DNA of 64,000 bases. Source: Rhipicephalus microplus. Lineage: Eukaryota; Arthropoda; Arachnida; Ixodida; Ixodidae. The stretch is from assembly GCF_043290135.1 (NCBI RefSeq), contig NC_134701.1:205664601-205728600 (forward strand). Direction: 5' to 3'. A program made the translations under genes and the position numbers. Below, one piece after another: positions 55,214 through 64,000 of the stretch (positions within the stretch are counted from its first letter, which is position 1; each line of letters opens with the position of its first letter). Below the pieces are notes generated by a model. The model saw only the letters and a list, made by a program, of their open reading frames with translations, did no database searches and was not told the DNA's origin.

Positions 55214-58200
55214 TTACAATGTAAAGGAACTTGGAGGGAAGCATACATAGGAAGCTCTTTCGAGTTCCACAAACACAACCACCTTTCTGATTTCAGAGCA
55301 TTCGACCAGTGATGTATTCGCTGCCTTGTGATTTACTTTCAGCACATGTGACATGGCCACCAAGTTGTACATCACTGGACTGCAGCTTAATTTCCTTGCA
55401 GATATATATGCTTTGTTGTCGCTGCCATGGTATATTTCTTCAACAATAACAAAATGCCCATTTTGAAGTTCAACAACAGAGCTATTGGTCCTCTTGTTAG
55501 ATGCATACATGCTATCAGTGATAATTGATCCCTTCGCCAACATTCTTCTGTATTTGGTGAACTCAAGGGTAGTGTCATGTAAAGATGGCTGCAAACCTGC
55601 TGATGCACGTCGGGAACCGTGTCCGAAAAAACGGTAGCCACCACTACTAAGTACGCTTTTTTGCGTTTTTGTGCCATCAAAAGACGAGCAGTACTCTGCT
55701 ACACTTGGACTGATAGCCTGCCGTTGAAGTTCTACTACCATGCTTTCCATCTGTAGGACTCGGCAGACTTGATGGGGAATTCCGTTAGCTGCTTTTACAG
55801 CTTTTTTTAGGCTGCCGTTCCCAGCTTCAAATGGGAACGCACTGTGTGCCCAAAGTGGTCCCCAGTGGCGCACACTCTTTGCTATATGAGTCAGTTGGTG
55901 CATGTTGAATGTCATGACTGACTTGCCAAACAGCAGTTCTGCACGCACATGAAACTCCAACAATAGCCCCTCGGCAATGGTGAGCTCAGTTGGGCTGATT
56001 GCACGCTGCAACATTATGTGCAAGGCTTCAACTAGGCAAGCCCAGTGTTGCATGTATGGCTTCTCAAGAATGCCATGCAAAACAGGGACACTGTAACAAA
56101 GTAGCCAGCTCTCAAGTTCCTTGGCCTTCCACCATTTCCGCTCTTTTGTCGGCCTCGGCAATCGCTTCACATCCATTGGTGGCTTAATAGACATAAGCCT
56201 GCGGTCCACTATGTGCTGATGTCGGCTTATTGAACAGGCACTATCAGAATTGAACCACAATTCTAGGAACTGGCGCGCTACCCCCAGCAAGACACAGTGC
56301 ATATAGTCTGGCACAAAGCTCCACACTATGTTAAAATGGGGCAGGTTTATCAACGGTGACACTGTTTTGACTCCTTGCACAGGCACCCCCCCTTTCAAAG
56401 CAATCTCCATGTCATTTAGCATTTGGAGCTCACTTCTTTCTGTGGGTTCAACTTCCTCAACTGGGTATTTAGTTGCCCCGCCAGCTCTCTCACCTCTTTG
56501 GAGACACCAATTACATCCAAAATACCCATTAAATTGGGTTACACCTTGCATCGGTGCCCTAGCAACAGAATCTACACTTGAACAGATACAATAGACCTTA
56601 TATTTTTCAACCCTTCCTTGACGTTGTAATTCAACGCCATTCTCACACAGCTCGTTCATTTTCTCAACAAAAGTACCTTGGAAAAGTGCCATGTTTGGCT
56701 TTTCTTTCCAGAACCACAATGCGGCCAGGACCAATTTGGACATTCTTTGCTGTGGAGGGAGCTCATTAACAATTAGCTGGATGGGCCAAATTGATGTCCC
56801 ACTTGATTTGAAAAGCGGGGTCCCATCTGCATTCAACGAGAAACTGATTCTTGGTCCACAGTGTTGAGATTCGGCTACAAAAGTACGATACATTGTACCA
56901 TCCCAGATGTCTGAAAATGTCCCATTCGTCGGAAGGGGCTTTGTTAAATCAAGAAGATCACAGTCCTTAAGTAGCCTTTGAAGTTGCGACTCCACATCGA
57001 GAGTGACAAAAAAGGGGGCATCCGAAAGGGAAGACACAAAAGTTGTGTGACTGCACTTCGAGCATTTCAAGTAAGAATTTGTCTCAAGACTGCCAATATG
57101 CGAAAAGCATCTCGGACAAAAAAAGAAAAAAGTCATAGTGGTGCCAGTTTCGCTAAAAAGTTTATGTAGGTGATACTGTGAGTGAGGTAATATAGGTTTA
57201 TCAAAAATTCTGTTAATTAAATCTATTAAGCTAGTTAAACCCAAAAGAGTCAAATTATTCTTCACAGCATGCTTTAGTGCCATTAGGAGAATATCTCCCT
57301 TCGAAAGAACCACTTTCTCAGTGACAAGTTGTGTAAAAAGGTCTCCAAAGCGTGCCTTGCAAGATGGATCAGGCTCTGTCACTGGATCTGCAGCAGGCTG
57401 CTGAAAGTAAAAAAAAAAAAAGCTTTCGTCAATGAAGCTATCACAGAATTCAGTTATAGTGAACCGTGATAAGCCCAATGAATATGAGCAAACAACTCTG
57501 TTATTGATCAGTACAAAATATCATGCCTGCTAGGCTGATAACTTTTTACAGACCAACTGGTGAGATATTCTTTAAAATGAAAGAGCCAGTGATCTTGAAA
57601 TGAATCATTCACCAAATCACCGCTACGTGTCCCTCTTAACAGTGCCCAATTTACACAGACATTTTCCAGTACATAAAAGAGCCTGTGAAAGTAGTGCCCT
57701 TAAAACCTGACCATAAATCTAGTTATTTCCAGTGAAAACAAACACACCATGTCATCATCTAATGTGAGAAAATCTCCAGGGAAACCTTGCTGTGAAGCAT
57801 GGTCACTTGAAAAAGCTTCCTGTGAAGAAAAAAAAAAAGAAGCATTTAGTGCCACAGTAACCCAATCTGCCTATTCTAGTTAGCTGTGCTAGTTCACTCA
57901 TAGCACGTAAATTACATGACAACAGACAGTGTTAAGAACATGGTCTGAAAACCTGTTGCAGGTTGTTCCCAGAGTTTATTGTCCCAAGTGATAACTCGTC
58001 TTGAACTGATTATGCAAGAGAAAACCACAGTGCCAATGCACTTGCTCAAGGCTATTCTAGTGGATGTGAATCTTCCAGCTGCACATATTTGTAGAGTGCA
58101 ACTAGTGTGTAAAAGTTACCTCTTCATCCTTATCAAACAGTGACGAATCATCTGCGTCAGAAAGGCTTGCAATGCCGTCTTGAAGTGGAGAGTCCTAAAA

Positions 58201-59106
58201 AAAACCAACCAAAATTTATAATTTCCCATCGTAATACATAAGCATAAAATAGCATGTGTATGCTTACTAATTAACTGATAAGCCTTAGTAAAATAACTTC
58301 ATCTGCTGGGGCGTGAGGCTCGCGTGCAGGAAATTTCTGTGACGGATCAGCGCTGTTCCTCTGCTCTTGTGCTTCAGGGGCTGCAGCAGGAGCTTCCATA
58401 GCACTGCCAGCTGACGAGCCTAACCGGCCTCCACTTGACGTTACCTGTGATAGAACAAGTGCGCCGATATAGTAAACGGTTTATCGTATAGAAACAATAG
58501 TTCTCGTAGCATTCTACTACCAGCTCAATTTACCGGCTCATTATCGGACTCGGGGAAATCTTCTTCACTTTCCGGACGTTCGGAGCCCGGACTAGCTATG
58601 TGACTATTCCGGCTCTTCAGTGATGTTGTTCGACTTGGTGGATCTGCCCTTTCAGTGTCGCTGTCTGCCTCATCACTCGAAGAAGGCATGCTAGGGCTGG
58701 CACCCTAGAAGAAAATAATGAGATTTGGACTTAAATTGCTGCGCTAAATTAATGAAAAAGAAAATGCACTGATAAAAAATAGCAATTTAACACGGCCGAG
58801 CACATTCGATCATTCGCGGGCAGAACTATAAAGGGTGGTAAAAAGGAAGACCGTAAAACACGGCGCAACGATCGAAGTCGTTGAGCAACATGCAGATTAA
58901 TGTTGTGGACAACCGCTGATCTGATACCAGCAGGGCCCGGATCAAGCTAAAACCCCGATCGAAAGTGCCCATCCATGTTGAAAATGATCAGAACTTACGG
59001 TCGGCGGGCAAGCGCGTGCGGTGCTCCTTGGTAGCTGGAACTGAGACTTGGGATTTAAATAAGTCTTGTAGGGTCCTCTCTTTCTTTTCTTCGGACCGCG
59101 CTCCAT
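55214..59106 (-). CDS. CMC/EnSpm-type transposase, 919 residues, six exons
   Basis: Exons: 59106-58999, 58704-58534, 58444-58298, 58194-58120, 57819-57748, 57400-55214; every junction is phase 0 with AG acceptors and GT donors (GTAAGT, GTAAAT, GTTATT, GTAACT, GTGTGT). The N-terminus MERGPKKRKRGPYK is a nuclear-localisation-like block; exons 2-5 encode acidic Ser/Asp/Glu-rich linkers. The last exon holds the enzyme: a Zn-ribbon (Cys 286, 289, 304, 307: CPRC, CSKC), SFSLNADGTPLFKSSG (Asp 383), FNGYFGCNWCLQRG, FVPDYMHCVLLGVA (Asp 556) and FPFEAGNGSLKKA (Glu 716), a plausible D/D/E triad of TNP2-like transposases. No stop or frameshift interrupts it. Should catalyse excision and insertion of this element. 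The exon 3 donor (GTTATT) is the least certain junction. Confidence 0.85.
57401..57747 (-). other. Transposase intron 5
   Basis: Ends in a long T tract and TTACTTTCAG on the minus strand. The open frame reads 26 codons into it by chance, which would otherwise hide the true exon start at 57400. Confidence 0.75.
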
Positions 59107-59478
59107 CGCGAGGTCTTGAAGCAACAAGACGGCTTATTTCACTCCGGGACACGAAGTACAGAAACGGCGATGTAAGCGATAGGACAATGTGCACCGGCTG
59201 CCTGCGGCCACAGCGGCTGCCATATTGCATAGACACCCTGCAGCCAGCAGTCTGCATGTGAATTGATTGAAACAGCGTAGCGTTAAACAAACATTATAAA
59301 AGTAAAAAAATACTTTTAAAATTATTCTGATTTTTTGTTTACTTATAATGAAGAATAACATTTTCATTGACAAACTATCAGATCCGCAGCTGCGGTCGAC
59401 CCTTGTTGCTTGCTGTGTGCGACCAGCGTTTGACCAGCTGTAGCGCACGTGTGTAGATGTTTTCTTCAGCATTGCAAG
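59107..59478. promoter_or_regulatory. Shared divergent promoter of the CMC element genes
   Basis: The two start codons (59106 minus, 59479 plus) are 372 bp apart, so both promoters must lie here or in overlapping 5' UTRs. The left half is GC-rich; 59290-59360 is AT-rich. No clear TATA box assigned. Confidence 0.55.
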
Positions 59479-61546
59479 ATGATTACCCACGTTCGAGTCC
59501 GGTACGAAGATGATAAAAAAATTGGAACGGTGCCAATAGAAGACGTTAAAGATTTCTTCCCCCGTCACCAGCAAGACTTCAAGTCCAAATCCCTCTATTT
59601 AGTCAAATGGACGGACGACAGTGGAGACAGCGATTACTATAGGGCCCGGATTCTGGCACTGGGAGGTAAGCCTGCTTTTGTTTGATATGTTGCCGGCGAA
59701 ATGCATTCTCTTTGGCCTGGCTGACTGCTAAGCACTGTTCACCGTTAGTAACTACAAAGTATTTTATCGATAATCTCCACTAGCATAGTTCATTTTGTTA
59801 ATTTACCGCGTGCAATCGCAAATAAGTATGGTGTCATTATTAATTTATGCATATACCTGAAAACTCTACGGAGATGACGCTGGTATTTACCTGGCCGCAG
59901 AGAGATACCAACAGCGTCGGGTATATCAGCCTGGAGTATATAAGGCCCTTTTGCGGTAGGACGCGCCTTTGTTTGTGGCACTGCAGCTTTTATACCTAAT
60001 GACAAGGTCTATACGCTACTATTTCGCTCGCGGCATATGACGTTGTGTTACAACGGTACTTAAGCATTCACACGAGGTTCGATGGTTAATTTACAATGCA
60101 ATAAAACTAATAAAAGTGCATGCTAGAGATCGTGAAATGTGCACGCGTCAGAGGATGATGTGACACTAACTCAGTAAATGTTAATGTTGCAATCCGCCCT
60201 CACGTTTTCCAGAATCGGAGGACTTCGCGGAGACAGAGGCCAGAGAGAGAACGCGTATTCCGAAGAGGGTTTATTCGCCGGCGTCTTCGGACTACGAGAA
60301 TGAAGCGGAGGTAAATTATTATCTAAACCTCCTACAAAAGGTCCTGTCAACACTTGTGTAAACAGTGTGTAACAAGTTATTTTCTATTTTCGCCCAGAGC
60401 CCTATCAAAGAAAAAACGAAAAACAAAACAACAAGTGGTGCAGAGGCACGCCTGCTTCAGCTTTTAAAAAGCAAGAAAGAAAATATGAAGAGGCAGGCGA
60501 AAAATCAAGATGGGCCACATTCTAAAAAGCACCACAAAGAAGCAATGGACAGTGGGCGCCTTCAGGGGGCTCATGAAACCATTGATAACCTTGAAGAGCA
60601 GGTAGAGAAAAAATCTACCATCATTCGCCAACTGCGAAAACAAAATGAAGAAAAAGACAGGGAGATGGCTCAACTCAGAAGACTGAACATGGAGCTTCAG
60701 GACAAGGTTATTTCTGCACTGGAAGACATGAAAGGTATGAAGCAGAAAATGTCTTCATTGTACTGATTTTGTGCTGTGAAAGCATTAATGCCATTCTTCT
60801 GACATTTAGCAGTGTGTACAGCTTGTTACCATAAAACGTTCGGCAGTCTTTAAGTGAAGATATTTCGAGTTTAGACTGCAAATGGCTATTGTTTACAGCT
60901 GTTTGATGAAATTTAATGAAAATATTTTGTCAGCTCTTTTTCCTCTCTGGGCAATGCAAACAGCACGGCACCTCATGTATAAATGCAGGCTGCAGAATTA
61001 TGAAAAGGATCATGGATGGCAGCCAGTCGAGCCCCTCCGTGTCTGAGGATCTACAAGACACCTTGACAGAGCGAGCCCTTCGCCCAGGTTCATCCAATCC
61101 GCAACCGAATGACAGTGAAACAATGGTATTCTATCTGGAATGTCAATAATGTGCAGCTGTCCAAATTACAAACAACTGTTCTTTTGAAAGCATGTTAAAA
61201 TAATATAAAGCAAGATTGAGCATTATAGATTACTTGTCATAGAAGTTTGTCTCTGCACAGCTGAGCAAGACATTCCAAAAAGAGTTCAGTGATCATTATA
61301 GATATGTGTAAATTTTAAGCAGAACTTATGAACAACCAAAAAAAATGAATTTCGTTGTCAGCAACACAACTTACTAAAACAACTTCACTAACGTACTTGT
61401 TGGACAGAAATATTAAGGAATACACTTGGCCTTGTCTGCTGCTGTTTTAGCCATCTCGTGCTGCGCGGATTCAGCACAACCTCACTGAGAAGGTGCAGGC
61501 ACTTTGTAAACTGGTCTTGCACAAAGGCTGCACTTTCTCTCAATGA
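59479..61546 (+). CDS. CMC accessory protein: SH3/Tudor-like N-terminus plus coiled coil
   Basis: Five exons: 59479-59665, 60213-60310, 60398-60734, 60989-61125, 61451-61546; phases match (GTAAGC, GTAAAT, GTATGA, GTATTC donors) and give 284 residues. Residues 1-62 (MITHVRVRYEDDKKIGTVPI, then SLYLVKWTDDSGDSDYYRAR) look like a small SH3/Tudor-type beta barrel of the sort I recall at the front of tick and cnidarian BEN-domain proteins. Then comes an acidic/basic linker, and about residues 155-205 (HETIDNLEEQVEKKSTIIRQ, LRKQNEEKDREMAQLRRLNM) form a coiled coil. No BEN domain is visible. AATAAA follows at about 61598. Exon 3 may instead end at a stop (60764-60766), giving a shorter isoform. Likely a partner for the transposase; function is inference. 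Confidence 0.7.
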
Positions 61547-61829
61547 ATACTGTGGTGCTGACACCACCATGTGCAGTGTAAATATTATGGAATGTGTGAA
61601 TAAATTTTCATTCTTTCATATTTTTTTTTTCTCTACCATTGTTTTTATCTTGTATGTGCATGCATTTGAGTGTGCATTAATGTCACATTCACACTAGGTA
61701 ATCCAGCCTGTGCTGTTTCCACTGTGTTGTGAAATTGCAATTAATGAAGTGCAGTGTGATGACAGCCAGCCTTCTACAGGATTGTCATTTTCTACTTGCA
61801 TCCGCAGAAATGTGATAATCATGTTTATA

Positions 61830-62324
61830 GGTCAGCCAAGAGACTGCAATTACTACACTACTACTTAGCTTCAGTTGGCTCTCTCTGTATACCAACCACT
61901 GGCTGGCTGAAATGCAGTTAGCAATTTAGCGTCAACCAAGTGCTTACCAGAAACTAATGGCCAGCCATATTAAATTGGCTTACCAGGTAGAATGGTGACT
62001 GGCTAAACACCAGCTTTTGTCACTGGGCCAATCATCTGGATACATGCAGTGCAGCTTGGTCGAAGACCAGAGAGTCACAACGCAGACGAGCGCTTGTCTG
62101 TGTTCTTTGTCTAAGTTCGCGCTGCATGTATCCAAGTATGTATCAACTAGCCCAACTCAACCTTTTATTGAAACATATGGAATCATTGGAGTCTCAATTA
62201 CCATCAAAGTGCTGACCATTTGCAACAATGTGGGAAGTCATGTGGTTACCAGCCACATTGAATTTGCTTACCAACTAGAATGAATTGGGGGCTGTTTGGA
62301 ATGCCAGTTACGATCAGTGGGCCA
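61830..62324. repeat. Right subterminal repeats, outer pair, with small hairpin
   Basis: Two diverged units share CCAGCCA(C/T)ATT.AATT.GCTTACCA, TAGAATG and GGGCCAA.CATCTGG (about 61962-62038 and 62249-62332). Between them an insert is bounded by GGATACATGCAGTGC (62038-62052) and GCGCTGCATGTATCC (62119-62133), near-perfect inverted arms, with a near-palindrome CAGACGAGCGCTTGTCTG inside. Confidence 0.65.
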
Positions 62325-62885
62325 AACATCTGGAACCACAGGATTACCAGTTAGCTTCAACGGGTTAGTCTACTGAGACCTGCCGGGCAACCACGTGCCT
62401 ACCATTAATTTTCAATGGGTTGACCATTTCAGGTCAACGGGTTTTCTATTCACCACCAGTTGGCTTCAACAGGTCAGCCTATTCACACCAAGTGGACAAC
62501 CACCAGTATACCATTTAGTATAAATGGGTTGACCATTTTAGGTCAATGGGGTTTCCTATTGACCACCAGTTAGCTTCAACAGGTCAGCCAATTCACACCA
62601 GGTGGACAACCACCTGCATACCATTTAGTATTAATGGGTTGACCATTTGAGGTCAATGGGGTTTCCAATTGACCACCAGTTAGCTTCAACAGGTCAGCCA
62701 ATTCACACCAGGTGGACAACCACCTGCGTACCATTTAGTCTTAATGGGTTGACCATTTGAAATCAACGGGATATTTAATTGACCACCAGTTAGATTCAAC
62801 GGGTTAGCCAATTCACACCAATTGGACAACCACCAGCGTACCATTTCGTTTTCATGGGCTGGCCATGTGAGGCCAAAGGGGCTAC
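62325..62885. repeat. ~110-bp tandem array in right subterminal region (about 5 units)
   Basis: The phrase TCAA(C/T)GGG recurs at 62434, 62543, 62653 and 62763 and as a diverged form at 62873, spacing 109-110. Each unit contains CACCAGTTAGCTTCAAC, AATTCACACCAGGTGGACAA and ATGGGTTGACCATTT. The units use the same words (AATGGG, CCAATT, AACTGG) as both element ends. Confidence 0.88.
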
Positions 62886-63162
62886 CAGTTTGTCACCAAC
62901 CAATTTCAAATGGTGCGCACCATTGCAACTAACTGGCAATTGCTCAGCACCAGCCACACTTAACTGGTAGCCAATGGGGTCCCCTGTTGAACCAGTTGCA
63001 TTGAAGTGGTGAGCCACTTGGATCCCCCTTTGGAATATAAGGGTTTACCCATTGATTCGAACGGGATAATGTTCAATGGGTGGCGAAAATCCTACTGGTC
63101 CAACACCCATTGATTTTAAATGGAAATTTTCCAGTTGGACCCATTGAATATTTTTGACTGGG
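62886..63162. repeat. Right TIR and adjacent subterminal words
   Basis: Dense in CCATTGCAACTAACTGGCAA-type and AATGGGG words leading to the 33-bp TIR at 63130-63162. Confidence 0.75.
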
Positions 63163-63406
63163 TTGGCAATTTCCTGCTTAAAAGATTGATAGATCTCTAG
63201 TGCGGACTTCTTAATCATGCCGATTCTCCACGTGTCAGTATCCGTTTCCTTGACCTTCTACTTAACCAATAGTTCTTTTTAGTTTGGCCCCCTGCCGTTT
63301 TCTAAGTATTTACCTGTCAATTTTCTGGCTCGCTTTCTCCATTTTGTATTGACATTCTTCATGTACAAGTAGCTGGATACCTTCCTAGCCCAACGCTCCT
63401 CCCCAT

Positions 63407-63880
63407 TTATCTCAATCGCTTCTCAAATTTTATCTTGCTGCTAGCTTCCCTGCCCTCAAATGATGTCCATCCCATATCACCTTGTACTCTCTGATTTGGT
63501 GTATTCCTGTGAGCTCCTAAAGCAAGCCTACCTATTTCTCGTTGCTTAATTTCTAATCTTCCTTGAACTTCTGATCTCATGCACAAGACCGCATTGCCAA
63601 AAGTCAGATGAGGAACCATAACACCTTTCCAAATTCCTCTCACGCCATCGTACCTATTGTAATTCCACAGTGCCCTATTTTTCATCACAGCTGCATTCCT
63701 GTTTTCTTTAGTCATTGCGTATATTTCGTCTTGCCTTAGGTACTCGGTCCCATTGCTTATTGATACGCCCAAATATTTGTATTTATTCGTTATTTCTAGC
63801 GTGGCCTCCTGTATCATAAGCTCACCAGTCGCAACAAGTTTGGCGCCACCTGCTGGCACGAAAAAAACCAAATAGTACAA
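63407..63880 (-). pseudogene. LINE copy B coding remnant (RT C-terminal region)
   Basis: A 157-codon open frame: GGAKLVATGELMIQEATLEI, YKYLGVSISNGTEYLRQDEI, RALWNYNRYDGVRGIWKGVM, RLALGAHRNTPNQRVQGDMG. It matches the plus-strand LINE after its RT palm. 5'-truncated near 63845; the downstream end is broken by the CMC element. Confidence 0.85.
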
Positions 63881-63884
63881 AATT

Positions 63885-64000
63885 AGACTCTCGATTTCTG
63901 TTGAAACCTTCGCATTGATTCATTTTCAGTGTGTTTTGTACATGTTTAAACTATAGAGCCTATAATATTCGCTATCTCCTAAGTGGAGCAGGGGGTGCGA
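63885..64000. other. Window end, nothing recognised
   Basis: AT-rich flank upstream of the truncated LINE copy. Confidence 0.5.

Larger units (their letters stand above)
52351..63162. mobile_element. CMC/EnSpm-like DNA transposon, 10,812 bp, apparently complete
   Basis: 33-bp terminal inverted repeats (52351-52383 and 63130-63162; 31 of 33 match) start CCCAGTCAAAAATA and include AATGGGTCCAACTGGA. A TT dinucleotide flanks both ends (52349-52350, 63163-63164). It sits inside LINE copy B. Inside are two divergent spliced genes, a left subterminal region rich in CAATGGG/AACTGG words, a right subterminal tandem array and a nested MITE. The TNP2-like transposase places it in the CMC (CACTA/Mirage/Chapaev) group; CCC termini and a 2-bp duplication differ from classical CACTA ends. 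Confidence 0.88.
51893..63845 (-). mobile_element. LINE copy B, split by the 10.8-kb CMC element
   Basis: 63845-63163 (coding remnant) continues into 52350-51893 (3' end) once the 10,812-bp insert is removed; the joined order matches 15060-15945 of the plus-strand LINE. This gives an independent empty-site reference that fixes the CMC element's ends. Confidence 0.88.

Noticed and set aside
57401..57478. Transposase starting at 57478 with a Phe-rich leader
   Set aside because: The leader is intron sequence ending in a polypyrimidine tract and CAG; five upstream exons in phase supply the true N-terminus.
62325..62885. CRISPR-like array
   Set aside because: Tandem 110-bp units are contiguous and diverged with no unique spacers; eukaryotic transposon context.

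Overview
The window looks like nuclear DNA of a hard (ixodid) tick, probably a metastriate species such as Rhipicephalus or a relative. The evidence is about ten copies of the tick-specific tRNA-derived SINE 'Ruka', intron-split genes on long introns, many microsatellites, and a very high load of several transposon classes. No bacterial operon, rRNA gene or CRISPR array is present.

Layout. 0-10 kb: intergenic or intronic DNA with microsatellites, SINEs, an inverted-repeat cassette and one orphan coding exon (1888-2014, minus strand). 11-16 kb: a decayed APE-type LINE with an SGNH-like ORF1 and endonuclease/RT/zinc-finger ORF2 remains, cut by Ruka SINEs and a GATA microsatellite. 17.4-48.4 kb: one host gene on the minus strand, CDC20/fizzy (APC/C activator), nine coding exons plus a probable 5' UTR exon, reconstructed here as a continuous 511-residue frame with C-box, WD40 propeller and C-terminal Ile-Arg tail. 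Its introns hold SINEs, MITEs, a pogo-like fossil, an RTE-like LINE end and, in the last 10.5-kb intron, a full-length Ty3/gypsy element (22559-27755) with two identical 147-bp LTRs and open gag and pol. 48.8-63.9 kb: a nest of transposons. Two truncated minus-strand LINE copies were each broken by a DNA transposon: a piggyBac element (about 49310-51590, one frameshift) and a 10,812-bp CMC/EnSpm-like element (52351-63162).

The 10.8-kb element is the most notable object. It has 33-bp terminal inverted repeats (31/33 matches), a TT target duplication inside a recognisable LINE, and two intact spliced genes that diverge from a ~370-bp gap: a 919-residue transposase (minus, six exons, all phase 0, with D/D/E candidates and a Zn-ribbon) and a 284-residue accessory protein (plus, five exons) with a short SH3/Tudor-like N-terminus and a coiled coil. 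The right subterminal region carries a ~110-bp tandem array related in composition to the TIR-proximal sequence. By analogy with plant CACTA elements (TnpD plus TnpA and subterminal binding repeats) this could be a complete two-protein transposition system; that functional link is inference.

The window thus shows one conserved cell-cycle gene surrounded and invaded by mobile DNA of different ages, from eroded LINEs to a gypsy copy with no LTR divergence.
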